In this document: piece by piece, positions 52,344-60,520 of the stretch
Position numbering within the stretch: position 1 is the first letter of the stretch
How the letters are laid out: every line of letters begins with the position of its first letter
Assembly: GCA_017961625.1 (NCBI GenBank)
Contig: JAGCWY010000093.1
Coordinates: 41,790-105,789 of the forward strand
Length of the DNA stretch: 64,000 bases
Origin: Ruminococcus sp.
GTDB taxonomy: Bacteria > Bacillota > Clostridia > Oscillospirales > Ruminococcaceae
Reading direction: 5' to 3'
The notes under the pieces: generated by a model
Told to the model about the DNA's origin: nothing
What the model saw: only the letters and a program-made list of their open reading frames with translations
The model's database searches: none
Translations under genes and position numbers: made by a program

Positions 52344-53027
52344 ATGTTTATCGAACTGCTAAGGAATCTTTTCTTTTTCGCACTGCATATCGAAAATTCA
52401 TCAGTTTTTCCAAAGCCGCTTTCAAGGAAAGAGGAAGAGGAATGTTTCAGGAGGATGCAGATTGGAGATAATTCAGCACGTAACAAACTAATAGAGCATA
52501 ATCTTCGCCTCGTAGCACATATAGTTAAAAAATATGCCTCTGGTGCAGACGAGCAAGACGAACTCATCTCCGTAGGCACGATAGGTCTTATAAAAGCCGT
52601 CTCCTCATTTGACTACACCAAAGGAGCTAAATTTGCGACGTATGCAAGCAGATGCATAGAAAACGAGATACTCATGCAATTCAGAGCCGCAAAGAAATCA
52701 GCCGGAGATATCTACATAAGTGAGCCTGTTGAAACAGACAAGGACGGTAACTCCCTTACCCTTATCGACATAATCGACGACGGCATCGATATCCACGAAC
52801 AGGTAGATATCCTTATACGCTCAAGGCAGCTTTACACTTTTTTAAAAGAGTGTCTCGATGAGCGCAGCTTTGAGATAATAGTTTACAGATATGGACTTTA
52901 TGGTACAACTCCCCACACTCAGAACGAGACAGCTGAAAAACTAGGCATATCGCGTTCTTATGTTTCAAGGCTTGAAAAGAAAGCTATCAGCGATCTGAGA
53001 AAAATGTTTGACGCTTCCGAGCTCTGA
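52344..53027 (+). CDS. sigK: RNA polymerase sporulation sigma factor SigK
   Basis: A 227-residue sigma factor, late mother-cell type. Region 2 is RNKLIEHNLRLVAHIVKKY, DEQDELISVGTIGLIKAVSSFDYTKGAKFATYASRCIENEILM (quoted by key parts), region 4 is TQNETAEKLGISRSYVSRLEKKAI. The first ~22 residues (MFIELLRNLFFFALHIENSS) are hydrophobic and resemble the SigK pro-sequence removed by SpoIVFB, followed by the conserved FPKPLS. The coding region is continuous, with no skin-like insertion. Confidence 0.9.
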   Translation: MFIELLRNLFFFALHIENSSVFPKPLSRKEEEECFRRMQIGDNSARNKLIEHNLRLVAHIVKKYASGADEQDELISVGTIGLIKAVSSFDYTKGAKFATYASRCIENEILMQFRAAKKSAGDIYISEPVETDKDGNSLTLIDIIDDGIDIHEQVDILIRSRQLYTFLKECLDERSFEIIVYRYGLYGTTPHTQNETAEKLGISRSYVSRLEKKAISDLRKMFDASEL

Positions 53028-53041
53028 TATATTAAATACAT

Positions 53042-53070
53042 TTGAATTACTTTTTCTATTATGGTATAAT
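53042..53070 (+). promoter_or_regulatory. Promoter of the HD hydrolase gene
   Basis: TTGAAT (53042-53047) and TATAAT (53065-53070) are 17 nt apart. ATAAGGAG follows before ATG 53101. Confidence 0.83.
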
Positions 53071-53100
53071 ATATAAAAATAATATAAGGAGCGTATTGCC

Positions 53101-53538
53101 ATGATCTATACTGAACTCACACGTAAAGCCATGAAGCTCGCTTATAATGCCCACCACGGCCAGCTCGATAAAAGCGGCATACCTTATATATTCCATCCGT
53201 TTCATCTTGCCGAGCAGATGAAGGACGAATATACAATATGCACGGCCCTGCTTCATGACGTAGTAGAGGATACAAACGTGACACTAAAGGAACTTGAAGA
53301 CATATTCCCTCCTGTGGTAACAGAGGCAGTAAGGCTACTCACTCATAACAAGGATACTGACTATTTCGAATATGTCAGAGCTATAAGCACCAATCAGATT
53401 GCCAGAACAGTAAAGATTGCTGATCTAAGGCATAACTCCGACAAGAGCCGTCTTGATGGAACAAAAAATGATTCTGAGACCTTAAGGCGTCTTGAAAAGT
53501 ATGCTAAAGCTATAAAGCTTCTAACTGAAGGTGAATAA
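53101..53538 (+). CDS. HD-domain protein, SpoT/MESH1-like hydrolase
   Basis: A 145-residue HD-only protein. It has AYNAHHGQLDKSGIPYIFHPFHLAEQM, then ALLHDVVEDTNVTLKELE (HD motif) and KIADLRHNSDKSRL. The pattern matches the (p)ppGpp hydrolase half of RelA/SpoT, as in small alarmone hydrolases, and has no synthetase domain. It likely degrades ppGpp or a related nucleotide. It has its own promoter and stands between sigK and dnaD. Confidence 0.85.
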   Translation: MIYTELTRKAMKLAYNAHHGQLDKSGIPYIFHPFHLAEQMKDEYTICTALLHDVVEDTNVTLKELEDIFPPVVTEAVRLLTHNKDTDYFEYVRAISTNQIARTVKIADLRHNSDKSRLDGTKNDSETLRRLEKYAKAIKLLTEGE

Positions 53539-53582
53539 AAAATTTCACGATATTTTTCGTCACTGATTGTACATTTTGCATG

Positions 53583-53611
53583 GTGACAACTTTTGTGAAA
53601 TATGATATAAT
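53583..53611 (+). promoter_or_regulatory. Promoter of the dnaD-dnaI operon
   Basis: GTGACA (53583-53588) and an extended -10 TGATATAAT (53603-53611) have a 17-nt spacer. Confidence 0.8.
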
Positions 53612-53645
53612 AGTTCTTGCAGTATTTTTTCGGAGGTGTCTTTTT

Positions 53646-54629
53646 TTGGAATTCAAGGTAAACTGCGGAATATGGGGAGCCATGTTCGGAGTTCCCGGTA
53701 TTGTTGCGGAAAATTTTCTAAAACTCGCTACAGGCGGACAAATAAAGGTACTTCTGTATCTGCTGAGATATTCAGGAAAAATGTGCTCTTTAGACGAGAT
53801 ATCCTCAAATACGGGCATCGGACCGGATGAGGTAGAAGAGGCTATACTGTTCTGGCAACAGGCAAATGTTCTCAGCCCTCAGAGCGGCACCGATACAATT
53901 ACGATGGGACCACTGATGTCCCCTGCTCAGACAATTGAAGCCCTGCCAGCTACTCCACAGAATATTTCCGAAGCTGTGCCGGACCACAGGACTAATTACA
54001 GCGGTATGGAAATTGCTTCAATAATGCAGGATTCTCAGGACATCAGAGAGCTTTTCAAGATAGCCGAGGGCATACTTGGCACATTAAAAAACGGGCAGAT
54101 GAACTCCATAATCTGGATGTACGACCACCTCGGACTAAAAAAGGAGGTCATCATAACCCTTCTTACATACTGTGCTTCCATTGAAAAGACAAATACAGCT
54201 TATGTTGAGAAAATCGCTGCTGACTGGGCCGAAAACGATATAAACAGCATGGCTGCTGCTCAGGAGGAAATAGAACGGCTGAGCACATCAAGAGACTACA
54301 TAACTGGTATCATGAAGATATTCGAGATGACCCGCCGTCCCACCACAAAACAGGCAGAATTCATACAACAGTGGAAAATCGAAGGCATTGACCTTGATCT
54401 TATACACTACGCCTACGAAAAAACTATAGAGCAAATAAATAAGCTAAGCTTCGACTACATAAATAAGATACTTGTATCCTGGAAGGACAGCGGTTTCAGA
54501 ACTGCTAAGGACGTAAAAGCTTCCGAAACCGATTTCAGGAAGAAAAAGAAAAGCTCCTCGCAAAAAAATGAAGGCAGCGACCCTGATATCGAGGAATACA
54601 AGTCTGTGATTAATAAATTCCTGTATTAA
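53646..54629 (+). CDS. DnaD-domain primosomal protein
   Basis: A 327-residue protein with a winged-helix N-terminal domain (LKLATGGQIKVLLYLLRYSGKMCSLDEISSNTGIGPDEVEEAI) and a C-terminal DnaD/DnaB2 domain ending in YINKILVSWKDSGFRTAKDV, then a basic tail. DnaD and DnaB proteins help load the replicative helicase in Bacillota. The frame extends back to 53580, but CGGAGGTG lies seven bases before TTG 53646 and the promoter start lies inside the extension. It is followed after 10 nt by the helicase loader. Confidence 0.87.
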   Translation: MEFKVNCGIWGAMFGVPGIVAENFLKLATGGQIKVLLYLLRYSGKMCSLDEISSNTGIGPDEVEEAILFWQQANVLSPQSGTDTITMGPLMSPAQTIEALPATPQNISEAVPDHRTNYSGMEIASIMQDSQDIRELFKIAEGILGTLKNGQMNSIIWMYDHLGLKKEVIITLLTYCASIEKTNTAYVEKIAADWAENDINSMAAAQEEIERLSTSRDYITGIMKIFEMTRRPTTKQAEFIQQWKIEGIDLDLIHYAYEKTIEQINKLSFDYINKILVSWKDSGFRTAKDVKASETDFRKKKKSSSQKNEGSDPDIEEYKSVINKFLY

Positions 54630-54639
54630 GGAGGTCAAA

Positions 54640-55602
54640 ATGGACAGCGAAATATTTGACAAAGCGCAGGCTATCATCACTAACAGGCGCATGAAGGCTG
54701 AAAGCGAAAATGAAGCTCGTATACGCGATGTCAATGAGAAGATACCTCAGATACGCGAAATAAATGAAGTTCTTTTCAACACAGGAAAGGAACTCATATC
54801 CATAATATCAAACGGAAAGGGTAAGGACGTGTCACAGAAGATTGAGCAACTGAAGCAGTACAATCTCGGCGCACAGACAATGTCAAGGAAGATACTTCTA
54901 GAGAACGGCTATCCTGAGGATTATCTTGATATGCACTATACCTGTCCGAAATGCTGCGACAGAGGCTATAATGGCAGTAAATTCTGCGACTGTCTAAAAA
55001 CACTCTGCGGAAAACTTGCCGCAGATGAGCTCAATAGGAGTTCACAGCTCAAGCTTTCAAGCTTTGAAAGCTTTTCCCTCTCATACTATTCGGGAGAAAA
55101 CTATCAAGCTATGAAGAATATCCTTGAATACACCAAGCAGTATGCTGCAACCTTTTCCGAAAATTCAAAAAGCATACTAATGTTCGGACATACTGGTCTC
55201 GGTAAAACACACCTTTCTCTCGCCATCGCAAATGCAGTGCTTGAAAAGGGTTACGGCGTCATTTACGATTCAGCTATAAATATCCTTAGAAATATCGAAA
55301 AAGAGCATTTTAGCTACGAACATTCATCAGAAATGATAGACCTTGTCATGAACACCGATCTGCTAATACTTGATGATATCGGTACAGAGTATGAATCCGC
55401 ATTTTATAACGCTACGATATATAATATCATAAATACCCGTCTGAATTGCGGAAAGCCCTCCATAATCAGCACGAATCTTGATTTCGAGGGTATTTCAAGA
55501 AGATACGACAAACGAGTGATGTCAAGGATAGTTTCGATGTATTCCTGCCTAGAATTCAAGGGCGAAGACGTCAGGCTCCAGAAAAGAAAAAACAACGTAT
55601 AA
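54640..55602 (+). CDS. DnaC/DnaI-like helicase loader ATPase
   Basis: A 320-residue AAA+ protein. Its N-terminal region has a coiled segment and a zinc-type cysteine set (YTCPKCCDRGYNGSKFCDCLK, about residue 100-120), as in DnaI. Walker A is GHTGLGKTHLS (about 183) and Walker B LLILDDIGTEYES. The final Arg-rich IVSMYSCLEFKGEDVR resembles the loader family's arginine finger region. It should load DnaB (encoded at 1.7 kb) with the DnaD protein upstream. Confidence 0.92.
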   Translation: MDSEIFDKAQAIITNRRMKAESENEARIRDVNEKIPQIREINEVLFNTGKELISIISNGKGKDVSQKIEQLKQYNLGAQTMSRKILLENGYPEDYLDMHYTCPKCCDRGYNGSKFCDCLKTLCGKLAADELNRSSQLKLSSFESFSLSYYSGENYQAMKNILEYTKQYAATFSENSKSILMFGHTGLGKTHLSLAIANAVLEKGYGVIYDSAINILRNIEKEHFSYEHSSEMIDLVMNTDLLILDDIGTEYESAFYNATIYNIINTRLNCGKPSIISTNLDFEGISRRYDKRVMSRIVSMYSCLEFKGEDVRLQKRKNNV

Positions 55603-55608
55603 TAATTC

Positions 55609-55649
55609 AGCTCCCGGAAGCATTTACAAACAGCTTCCGGGAGCTTTTT
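55609..55649 (+). terminator. Terminator of the dnaD-dnaI operon
   Basis: A perfect 13-bp stem, AGCTCCCGGAAGC with GCTTCCGGGAGCT, has an 11-nt loop and is followed by TTTTTAA. Confidence 0.9.
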
Positions 55650-55707
55650 AATATATTCTTACTAATAATAACCAGTAGCTTGCTTATAGTAAATTCCGTA
55701 CAGAGCT

Positions 55708-56637
55708 TTAAAAGCCCTCCTTCCAACGGCGGATATCCTTCTTTTCAAACGGGAATGTACCAATAACAAACAGATTTTTTTCAAGGTCTTCCTGAGTGAA
55801 CCACGGAGTAGTCACATTCCCCTCTGTTTTTGATATTATATGGAAGCAGACTGCAGGGATAAAACTCTGACCAAAAAGATAGCATTTCTCCCCTTTTTCA
55901 TTTACTACCTCGTCAACTACCATAACAACATGGGTATCGTCACAGACAATGTCACCGACCCTAAGCTCTTTGGAAGATATCATTTCTGATTCCTTTTGCA
56001 GTGAAAGTGTGCCTGCATAGCGCATAACCTCTTTAAGATAGTTCATGTACTGCTGATGGCTATCATCAGGAAGAGCCGCAGGAATTTCACAAGAAAAGCC
56101 TGCAAAAACGAGCATTCTTTTTCCTCTTCGCCAGCGGTTATAGTCGCAAACATCGCCGTTTGAGAACTGGAAGGATATCTTATCATATTGCTTTGTCTCA
56201 TAAAAATAATCGCTGTAAAGCCTTATCACGCTGTCAGCGCACTGCTGATAGCCTTCGTCTCCGAGACTTATATCGAATACAGCGACTGAATCAGAATAAT
56301 CTATAGTTGACCCATCGTATACAGGTAGCTTTATATCATCGGGAAGAAGAGGATATCTCCGCAGGAATACTGCAAAGCTGTCTTCTGCAGCAGGAACACG
56401 CATATATCCGTCTGGCGGAAGTATTCTTGTCTCAAGGGTGGTACCGCCCGGATCTAGCGACTGTATCTCATAATGTCTTCCTGCCGGTTCGATAGTTAGC
56501 TTTGCTGCCTTCCATTTTGGGTTGGTGCGAAAATATATAATCGTCAGTACAGCTACAAGAAAAACGATCATTATTATGATATGAGCAATCTTACTTTTTC
56601 TTTTTGTATTTTCGTTTTTTATCATTTCATTTTCCAT
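55708..56637 (-). CDS. Membrane-anchored DUF4846 protein
   Basis: A 309-residue protein with one N-terminal transmembrane helix (about residues 16-36) and an extracytoplasmic DUF4846 domain. Recognisable parts are FLRRYPLLPDDIKLPVYDGS, AVFDISLGDEGYQQCADSVIRLYSDYFY, SFQFSNGDVCDYNRWRRGKR and LRVGDIVCDDTHVVMVVDEVV. The family's function is not established. It has a promoter of its own, which lies directly after the lipoprotein gene's terminator. Confidence 0.83.
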   Translation of the reverse strand: MENEMIKNENTKRKSKIAHIIIMIVFLVAVLTIIYFRTNPKWKAAKLTIEPAGRHYEIQSLDPGGTTLETRILPPDGYMRVPAAEDSFAVFLRRYPLLPDDIKLPVYDGSTIDYSDSVAVFDISLGDEGYQQCADSVIRLYSDYFYETKQYDKISFQFSNGDVCDYNRWRRGKRMLVFAGFSCEIPAALPDDSHQQYMNYLKEVMRYAGTLSLQKESEMISSKELRVGDIVCDDTHVVMVVDEVVNEKGEKCYLFGQSFIPAVCFHIISKTEGNVTTPWFTQEDLEKNLFVIGTFPFEKKDIRRWKEGF

Positions 56638-56679
56638 TTTTATCTATCCTTTCACCTTGATGTAAAATTAATTTTATTA

Positions 56680-56708
56680 ATTTTAACATAAACAAAATTT
56701 TTTGTCAA
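56680..56708 (-). promoter_or_regulatory. Promoter of the DUF4846 gene
   Basis: On the minus strand, TTGACA (56703-56708) and TAAAAT (56680-56685) are 17 nt apart. The -35 begins right after the T-run of the upstream terminator. Confidence 0.82.
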
Positions 56709-56757
56709 CAAAAAAGCCATAGCAACTCCGATAAAGCTCTCGGAAATGCTATGGCTT
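56709..56757 (-). terminator. Terminator of the PrsA/SurA-like gene
   Basis: An 11-bp outer stem (56714-56724 with 56747-56757) and an inner CCGA/TCGG stem, followed on the minus strand by TTTTTTG. Confidence 0.88.
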
Positions 56758-56798
56758 GTTTTACTCAGTGTCAGTACTTTGAAACAGACAACTTTCGA

Positions 56799-58070
56799 TT
56801 AATACATGTTTTCAAGGCTGAGTTTGAATGGCGTATACTTTCTGTACGCTGTATTGTTCTTTTTCACATCGTAGCTCTTGACGATATCTTTCATCATCTT
56901 CTCAAAGTCCTCATAATAACGCTCCTCAAGAAGTGACTCTATCCTGCTCTCTGTCCAGAGATCATCCTCGGTCATACGCTCCTTGATATCAGCTCTTATA
57001 ACAATATATACAGTATCGTCGTTATACTGATACTTTTCAGCCTTGTTGTAAGGCATCGAGAAGACGTGCTCGTTATATTCCCTGTAAGCCTTTTCGCTCG
57101 CAGCAGCCTCGTCGGAAGCTGTTGTGGTAGTCGTATTATCAGATTCGCTGTCATCTGTTGTAGTAGTGGTATACTTTGTTATCGTAATCTCATTTGCATG
57201 AGGATCAGTTGTAGTTGTAGTCGTTGTGCCTGAATTTGTTGTTGTAGTCGTAGTGGTGGTAGTTGTCGTTGTAAGGCCTGCCTCCTCAGCTTCCTTTGCC
57301 TCAGCCTCAGCTTTACGTTTTTCAGTATACTCCTGATAATCCTTTTCGCACTCATCGATCTTTATCAGCTTTGCATCGTTGGTCTTTTCGTCGTTGATCT
57401 CCTTTACATAATCGTCAATCATGTTATTTAGACGGCGTTTTTCGTCAGCGCCATACTGATCACCGTTATCATCGACCATACTTACAGCAAAATACTTTAC
57501 TCTAGTTGTCTTATCCTGATAGTAGGACTTAAGTTCGTCCTCAGTGCAGCCCTTTTCTGAATCAAGTCCGTAATAGTGCTTGAAGATAGCCTCTCTCTTG
57601 TAGGTATTCTCGATGATTTTTCTCAGCGACTCCTCACCTACTCCGTTTTCAGTAAACATAGCCGAATTCGAGTTTGAAGAGAGAATATCCTTTATCTCAG
57701 TGAGTTCCTCATTTGTAAGAGCTCCGCCTATCTTCTCGAATTCCTTTTCATTCGCCACGAAATCCTTGCAGGCGTCAGTAGCGTTGCTCTGTATCCAGTC
57801 TGTTGAATCGAGCTCCTCAAAGGAAGCCTTCTTTACCTCCTCCAGAGTCGGTTCCTTGCCGTTTTTCATATAAAGGTCATAAACGGCTGACTGATATGCA
57901 GATATCTCATTATAAATAAACACGCCAGCCGGCACGTCGTAACCGTCAACTGTAAGTGCAGTTTGAGCGTTCTTGCCAATAGTAATGGCTTCTGGAGAAG
58001 CACATGAAGCTGAAGCCGCAGCAAGAGCAAAAGCAGCAGCCGCTGCCGCAAACCTGTTAAACTTATTCAT
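56799..58070 (-). CDS. PrsA/SurA-like lipoprotein chaperone with poly-Thr insert, no PPIase domain
   Basis: A 423-residue lipoprotein. The signal peptide ends in a lipobox (AAASASC, Cys ~23). A SurA/PrsA N-terminal helical chaperone domain follows (DVPAGVFIYNEISAYQSAVYDLY ... SLRKIIENTYKREAIFKHYYG). Where PrsA usually has its parvulin PPIase domain, the sequence is a charged helix and three Thr-rich blocks (about residues 267-325), and then a second helical part (AYREYNEHVF ... YYEDFEKMMKDIVKSYDV). It should assist folding of secreted proteins outside the membrane. Confidence 0.83.
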   Translation of the reverse strand: MNKFNRFAAAAAAFALAAASASCASPEAITIGKNAQTALTVDGYDVPAGVFIYNEISAYQSAVYDLYMKNGKEPTLEEVKKASFEELDSTDWIQSNATDACKDFVANEKEFEKIGGALTNEELTEIKDILSSNSNSAMFTENGVGEESLRKIIENTYKREAIFKHYYGLDSEKGCTEDELKSYYQDKTTRVKYFAVSMVDDNGDQYGADEKRRLNNMIDDYVKEINDEKTNDAKLIKIDECEKDYQEYTEKRKAEAEAKEAEEAGLTTTTTTTTTTTTNSGTTTTTTTDPHANEITITKYTTTTTDDSESDNTTTTTASDEAAASEKAYREYNEHVFSMPYNKAEKYQYNDDTVYIVIRADIKERMTEDDLWTESRIESLLEERYYEDFEKMMKDIVKSYDVKKNNTAYRKYTPFKLSLENMY

Positions 58071-58113
58071 TTGTATATTCCTCCGATATAATGTAAATTA
58101 CAAATACTGTTTT

Positions 58114-58142
58114 ATTATACAACAATTTTTTCTGTTTGTCCA
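58114..58142 (-). promoter_or_regulatory. Promoter of the PrsA/SurA-like gene
   Basis: On the minus strand, TGGACA (58137-58142) and TATAAT (58114-58119) are 17 nt apart; the leader is about 36 nt, with CGGAGGAA before ATG. Confidence 0.8.
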
Positions 58143-58224
58143 TAGAAAAATGAAAATTTTTTCTTTTTTATCACCTAAATTTCTTAATTAAAAAATTATA
58201 TTTAATATTATTTACATTATTTCC

Positions 58225-58253
58225 TTGACTTATAGGCTCATAAATGATACAAT
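58225..58253 (+). promoter_or_regulatory. Promoter of the thyX operon
   Basis: TTGACT (58225-58230) and TACAAT (58248-58253) are 17 nt apart, with a TGn extension before the -10. Confidence 0.82.
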
Positions 58254-58293
58254 ATTTATGTGTGCATTAATATAAATAAGGAAGGTGTCATAT

Positions 58294-59067
58294 TTGAAAG
58301 TCAAACTCCTATCGCATACTCCGGATGCTGAAAAGCTTATTGCCACTGCCGCAAAGCTTTGTTATTCAAGCAGTGATATAGAGTCACTCAGGGATGGTCT
58401 GACAGATGAAAAGGTCGAAAGCTTCATTGATATGATTGTTTCTATCGGTCACGAAAGCGTTGTCGAGCACGTAAGCTTCACCTTCGGCATCGAAGGTATA
58501 TCAAGAGCCTGCAGCCATCAGCTTGTCAGACACCGTATCGCTTCCTATTCTCAGAAAAGCCAGCGTTACGTCAATGAAAACGGCTTTGAGTTTATCACTC
58601 CCCCTGCAGTAGCTGAGCTACCAGAAGCTAAGACTGAATATGACAGGATAATAGATGAGATCACGGGAAGCTATGAAAAGCTTGCTACTCTGCTCACAGA
58701 AAAGCATACTGCAGTGTTCATATCACAGGGCATGGACGAAAAGGCAGCCCGTTTAAAAGCTTCAAAGCTTGCTAATGAGGACGCACGCTTCGTACTTCCC
58801 AATGCCTGTGAAACGAAAATCGTTGTTACCATGAATGTACGCTCTCTTTTCAATTTTTTCCGTCACCGTTGCTGCAATCGCGCACAGTGGGAAATTAGGG
58901 CAGTCGCAAATGAAATGCTCCGCCAATGCATCGAAGTCGCTCCCCATATCTTCGCTCACGCAGGTCCTTCCTGTGTAGCTGAGGGCAAATGTCCCGAAGG
59001 CAAGATGACCTGCGGAAAAATAAACGAAGTCAAGGCTTATTTCCACTCACTTACAACAAAGCAGTGA
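58294..59067 (+). CDS. thyX: FAD-dependent thymidylate synthase ThyX
   Basis: A 257-residue flavoenzyme converting dUMP to dTMP with methylene-THF, NADPH and FAD. The ThyX motif is RHRIASYSQKSQRY (RHR-x7-S-x-R), and HESVVEHVSFTF, ANEDARFVLPNACETKI, and FNFFRHRCCNRAQWEIR are typical. GTG 58285 is in frame but is part of the AAGGAAGGTG ribosome site; TTG 58294, seven to eight bases after it, starts MKVKLLSHTPDAEKL as in the family. It heads a six-gene run with folate-linked gene (MTHFS) three positions on. Confidence 0.95.
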   Translation: MKVKLLSHTPDAEKLIATAAKLCYSSSDIESLRDGLTDEKVESFIDMIVSIGHESVVEHVSFTFGIEGISRACSHQLVRHRIASYSQKSQRYVNENGFEFITPPAVAELPEAKTEYDRIIDEITGSYEKLATLLTEKHTAVFISQGMDEKAARLKASKLANEDARFVLPNACETKIVVTMNVRSLFNFFRHRCCNRAQWEIRAVANEMLRQCIEVAPHIFAHAGPSCVAEGKCPEGKMTCGKINEVKAYFHSLTTKQ

Positions 59068-59071
59068 TAAA

Positions 59072-59962
59072 ATGCTTGAATTTAGAGATATAGCGATTAC
59101 CGACAAGGAACGTATAACAAGAGCGCTTCAGTATTCACAATTCATGGGCTGCGAGTACAGCTTCTCTAACAATATGGCATGGAAAAGGCTGGGAGATTCA
59201 CAGATATCCTTTTATAAAGATTTCTATATCTGCTGTTCATTCCGTTCAGAAGACGGTATACCGAACTTTTTCCTTCCATCGGGCAAAGGCAGCTATAAAG
59301 AAGTCCTCGGCGAAATGAAGAGCTATTCCGAAGCTCTCGGTAAACCTCTCAGAGTTTCAGGCATCACTGAGCCTTCACTGAATATGCTCAATGAGCTTTT
59401 CCCAGAGAGCTTTACCGCTAATACGGACGAAGGTGACTGGGACTACATCTACAATACCGCCGATCTCACAGAGCTTCCCGGCAGGAAATATCACGGAAAG
59501 CGTAATCATTTGGCACGTTACAATGAACTTGGCGCAGAGTTTTCCATGATGACTGAAATTGACTTCGATGACTGCATAACCTTCAGCGCTATGGAGTACA
59601 ACATCAAGTCGGCTGATTCGGATCATTCCTTTATCGCCGAACAGTACGCTATAAACACTTACTTCAACTATTTCTTTGAGCTTGGTCTTAAAGGAGGAGT
59701 AATAAGGATAGACGGAAGGGTCGTGGCATTCACAATAGGTGAAGGGCTAAACGATAAGACCTTCTGCGTTCACATTGAAAAAGCAGATACAAGCTTCAAC
59801 GGCATATACGCAGGCATAAACAACAGCTTTGCCAAAGCCGCTGCGGCAGAATATAAATACATCAACCGTGAAGAGGACCTTGGGATTGATGGGCTGCGAA
59901 AAGCAAAACTCTCCTATCATCCCGCTTTTCTTCTGAAAAAATATACAGTCACTTTTAAATGA
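59072..59962 (+). CDS. DUF2156 (GNAT-like) protein
   Basis: A 296-residue protein of the DUF2156 group, related to the acyl/aminoacyl-transfer domain of phosphatidylglycerol lysyltransferases. Features are GRKYHGKRNHLARYNELG (about residue 136-153), FIAEQYAINTYFNYFFELGLKGGVIRIDGRVVAFTIGEGL, HIEKADTSFNGIYAGINNSFAK and INREEDLGIDGLRKAKLSYHP. It lacks the membrane domain of MprF, so lipid is unlikely to be its only substrate; the acceptor is unknown. The start lies 4 nt after thyX without a clear Shine-Dalgarno, suggesting coupling. Confidence 0.85.
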   Translation: MLEFRDIAITDKERITRALQYSQFMGCEYSFSNNMAWKRLGDSQISFYKDFYICCSFRSEDGIPNFFLPSGKGSYKEVLGEMKSYSEALGKPLRVSGITEPSLNMLNELFPESFTANTDEGDWDYIYNTADLTELPGRKYHGKRNHLARYNELGAEFSMMTEIDFDDCITFSAMEYNIKSADSDHSFIAEQYAINTYFNYFFELGLKGGVIRIDGRVVAFTIGEGLNDKTFCVHIEKADTSFNGIYAGINNSFAKAAAAEYKYINREEDLGIDGLRKAKLSYHPAFLLKKYTVTFK

Positions 59963-59975
59963 AAGGATACAGAAA

Positions 59976-60518
59976 ATGATCTACGTTTTTCTCGCAAACG
60001 GTTTTGAAGAGACCGAAGCCATTGCACCTATCGACCTTCTCAGGCGTGCAGGAAAAAAAGTCGTTACTGTCGGCGTTGGCGACAATATAATTGCCGGCTC
60101 TCACGGTATCAATGTAGTTACTGATACTATTGCTCAAGAAGCTCCTCTCACCGATGAGCTAGAGATGATTGTGCTCCCAGGTGGAATGCCAGGAACACTC
60201 AATCTTGAAAAGTCAGATTACGTTCAGGCAGCCATCGACTACTGCACAACCAATAACATTTATATAGCTGCTATATGTGCAGCTCCATCGATACTCGGTC
60301 ACAAGGGTCTGCTCAGAGGAAAGACAGCCGTTTGCTACGAGGGATTTGAAACACAGCTCGAAGGTGCAGTTATAGGCAACGGAGGCGTTGCCGAGGACGG
60401 CATATTCATCACTGCGAGAGGCGCAGGAGTTGCCATTGATTTTGGTCTCAAGCTTGTGGAAAAAGTACATTCAAAGGAAGAAAGTCTCCGACAGCGCAAT
60501 GCTATCTTATGCGAGTGA
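59976..60518 (+). CDS. DJ-1/PfpI-family protein
   Basis: A 180-residue protein of the DJ-1 (ThiJ/YajL) group. The N-terminal strand and Glu are in MIYVFLANGFEETEAIAP, and the nucleophile cysteine lies in the elbow IAAICAAPSILG (about residue 106), followed by GKTAVCYEGFE. Members act as glyoxalase III, deglycase-type or redox-protective proteins; the exact role is debated. GAAAGG precedes the ATG. Confidence 0.92.
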   Translation: MIYVFLANGFEETEAIAPIDLLRRAGKKVVTVGVGDNIIAGSHGINVVTDTIAQEAPLTDELEMIVLPGGMPGTLNLEKSDYVQAAIDYCTTNNIYIAAICAAPSILGHKGLLRGKTAVCYEGFETQLEGAVIGNGGVAEDGIFITARGAGVAIDFGLKLVEKVHSKEESLRQRNAILCE

Positions 60519-60520
60519 TT

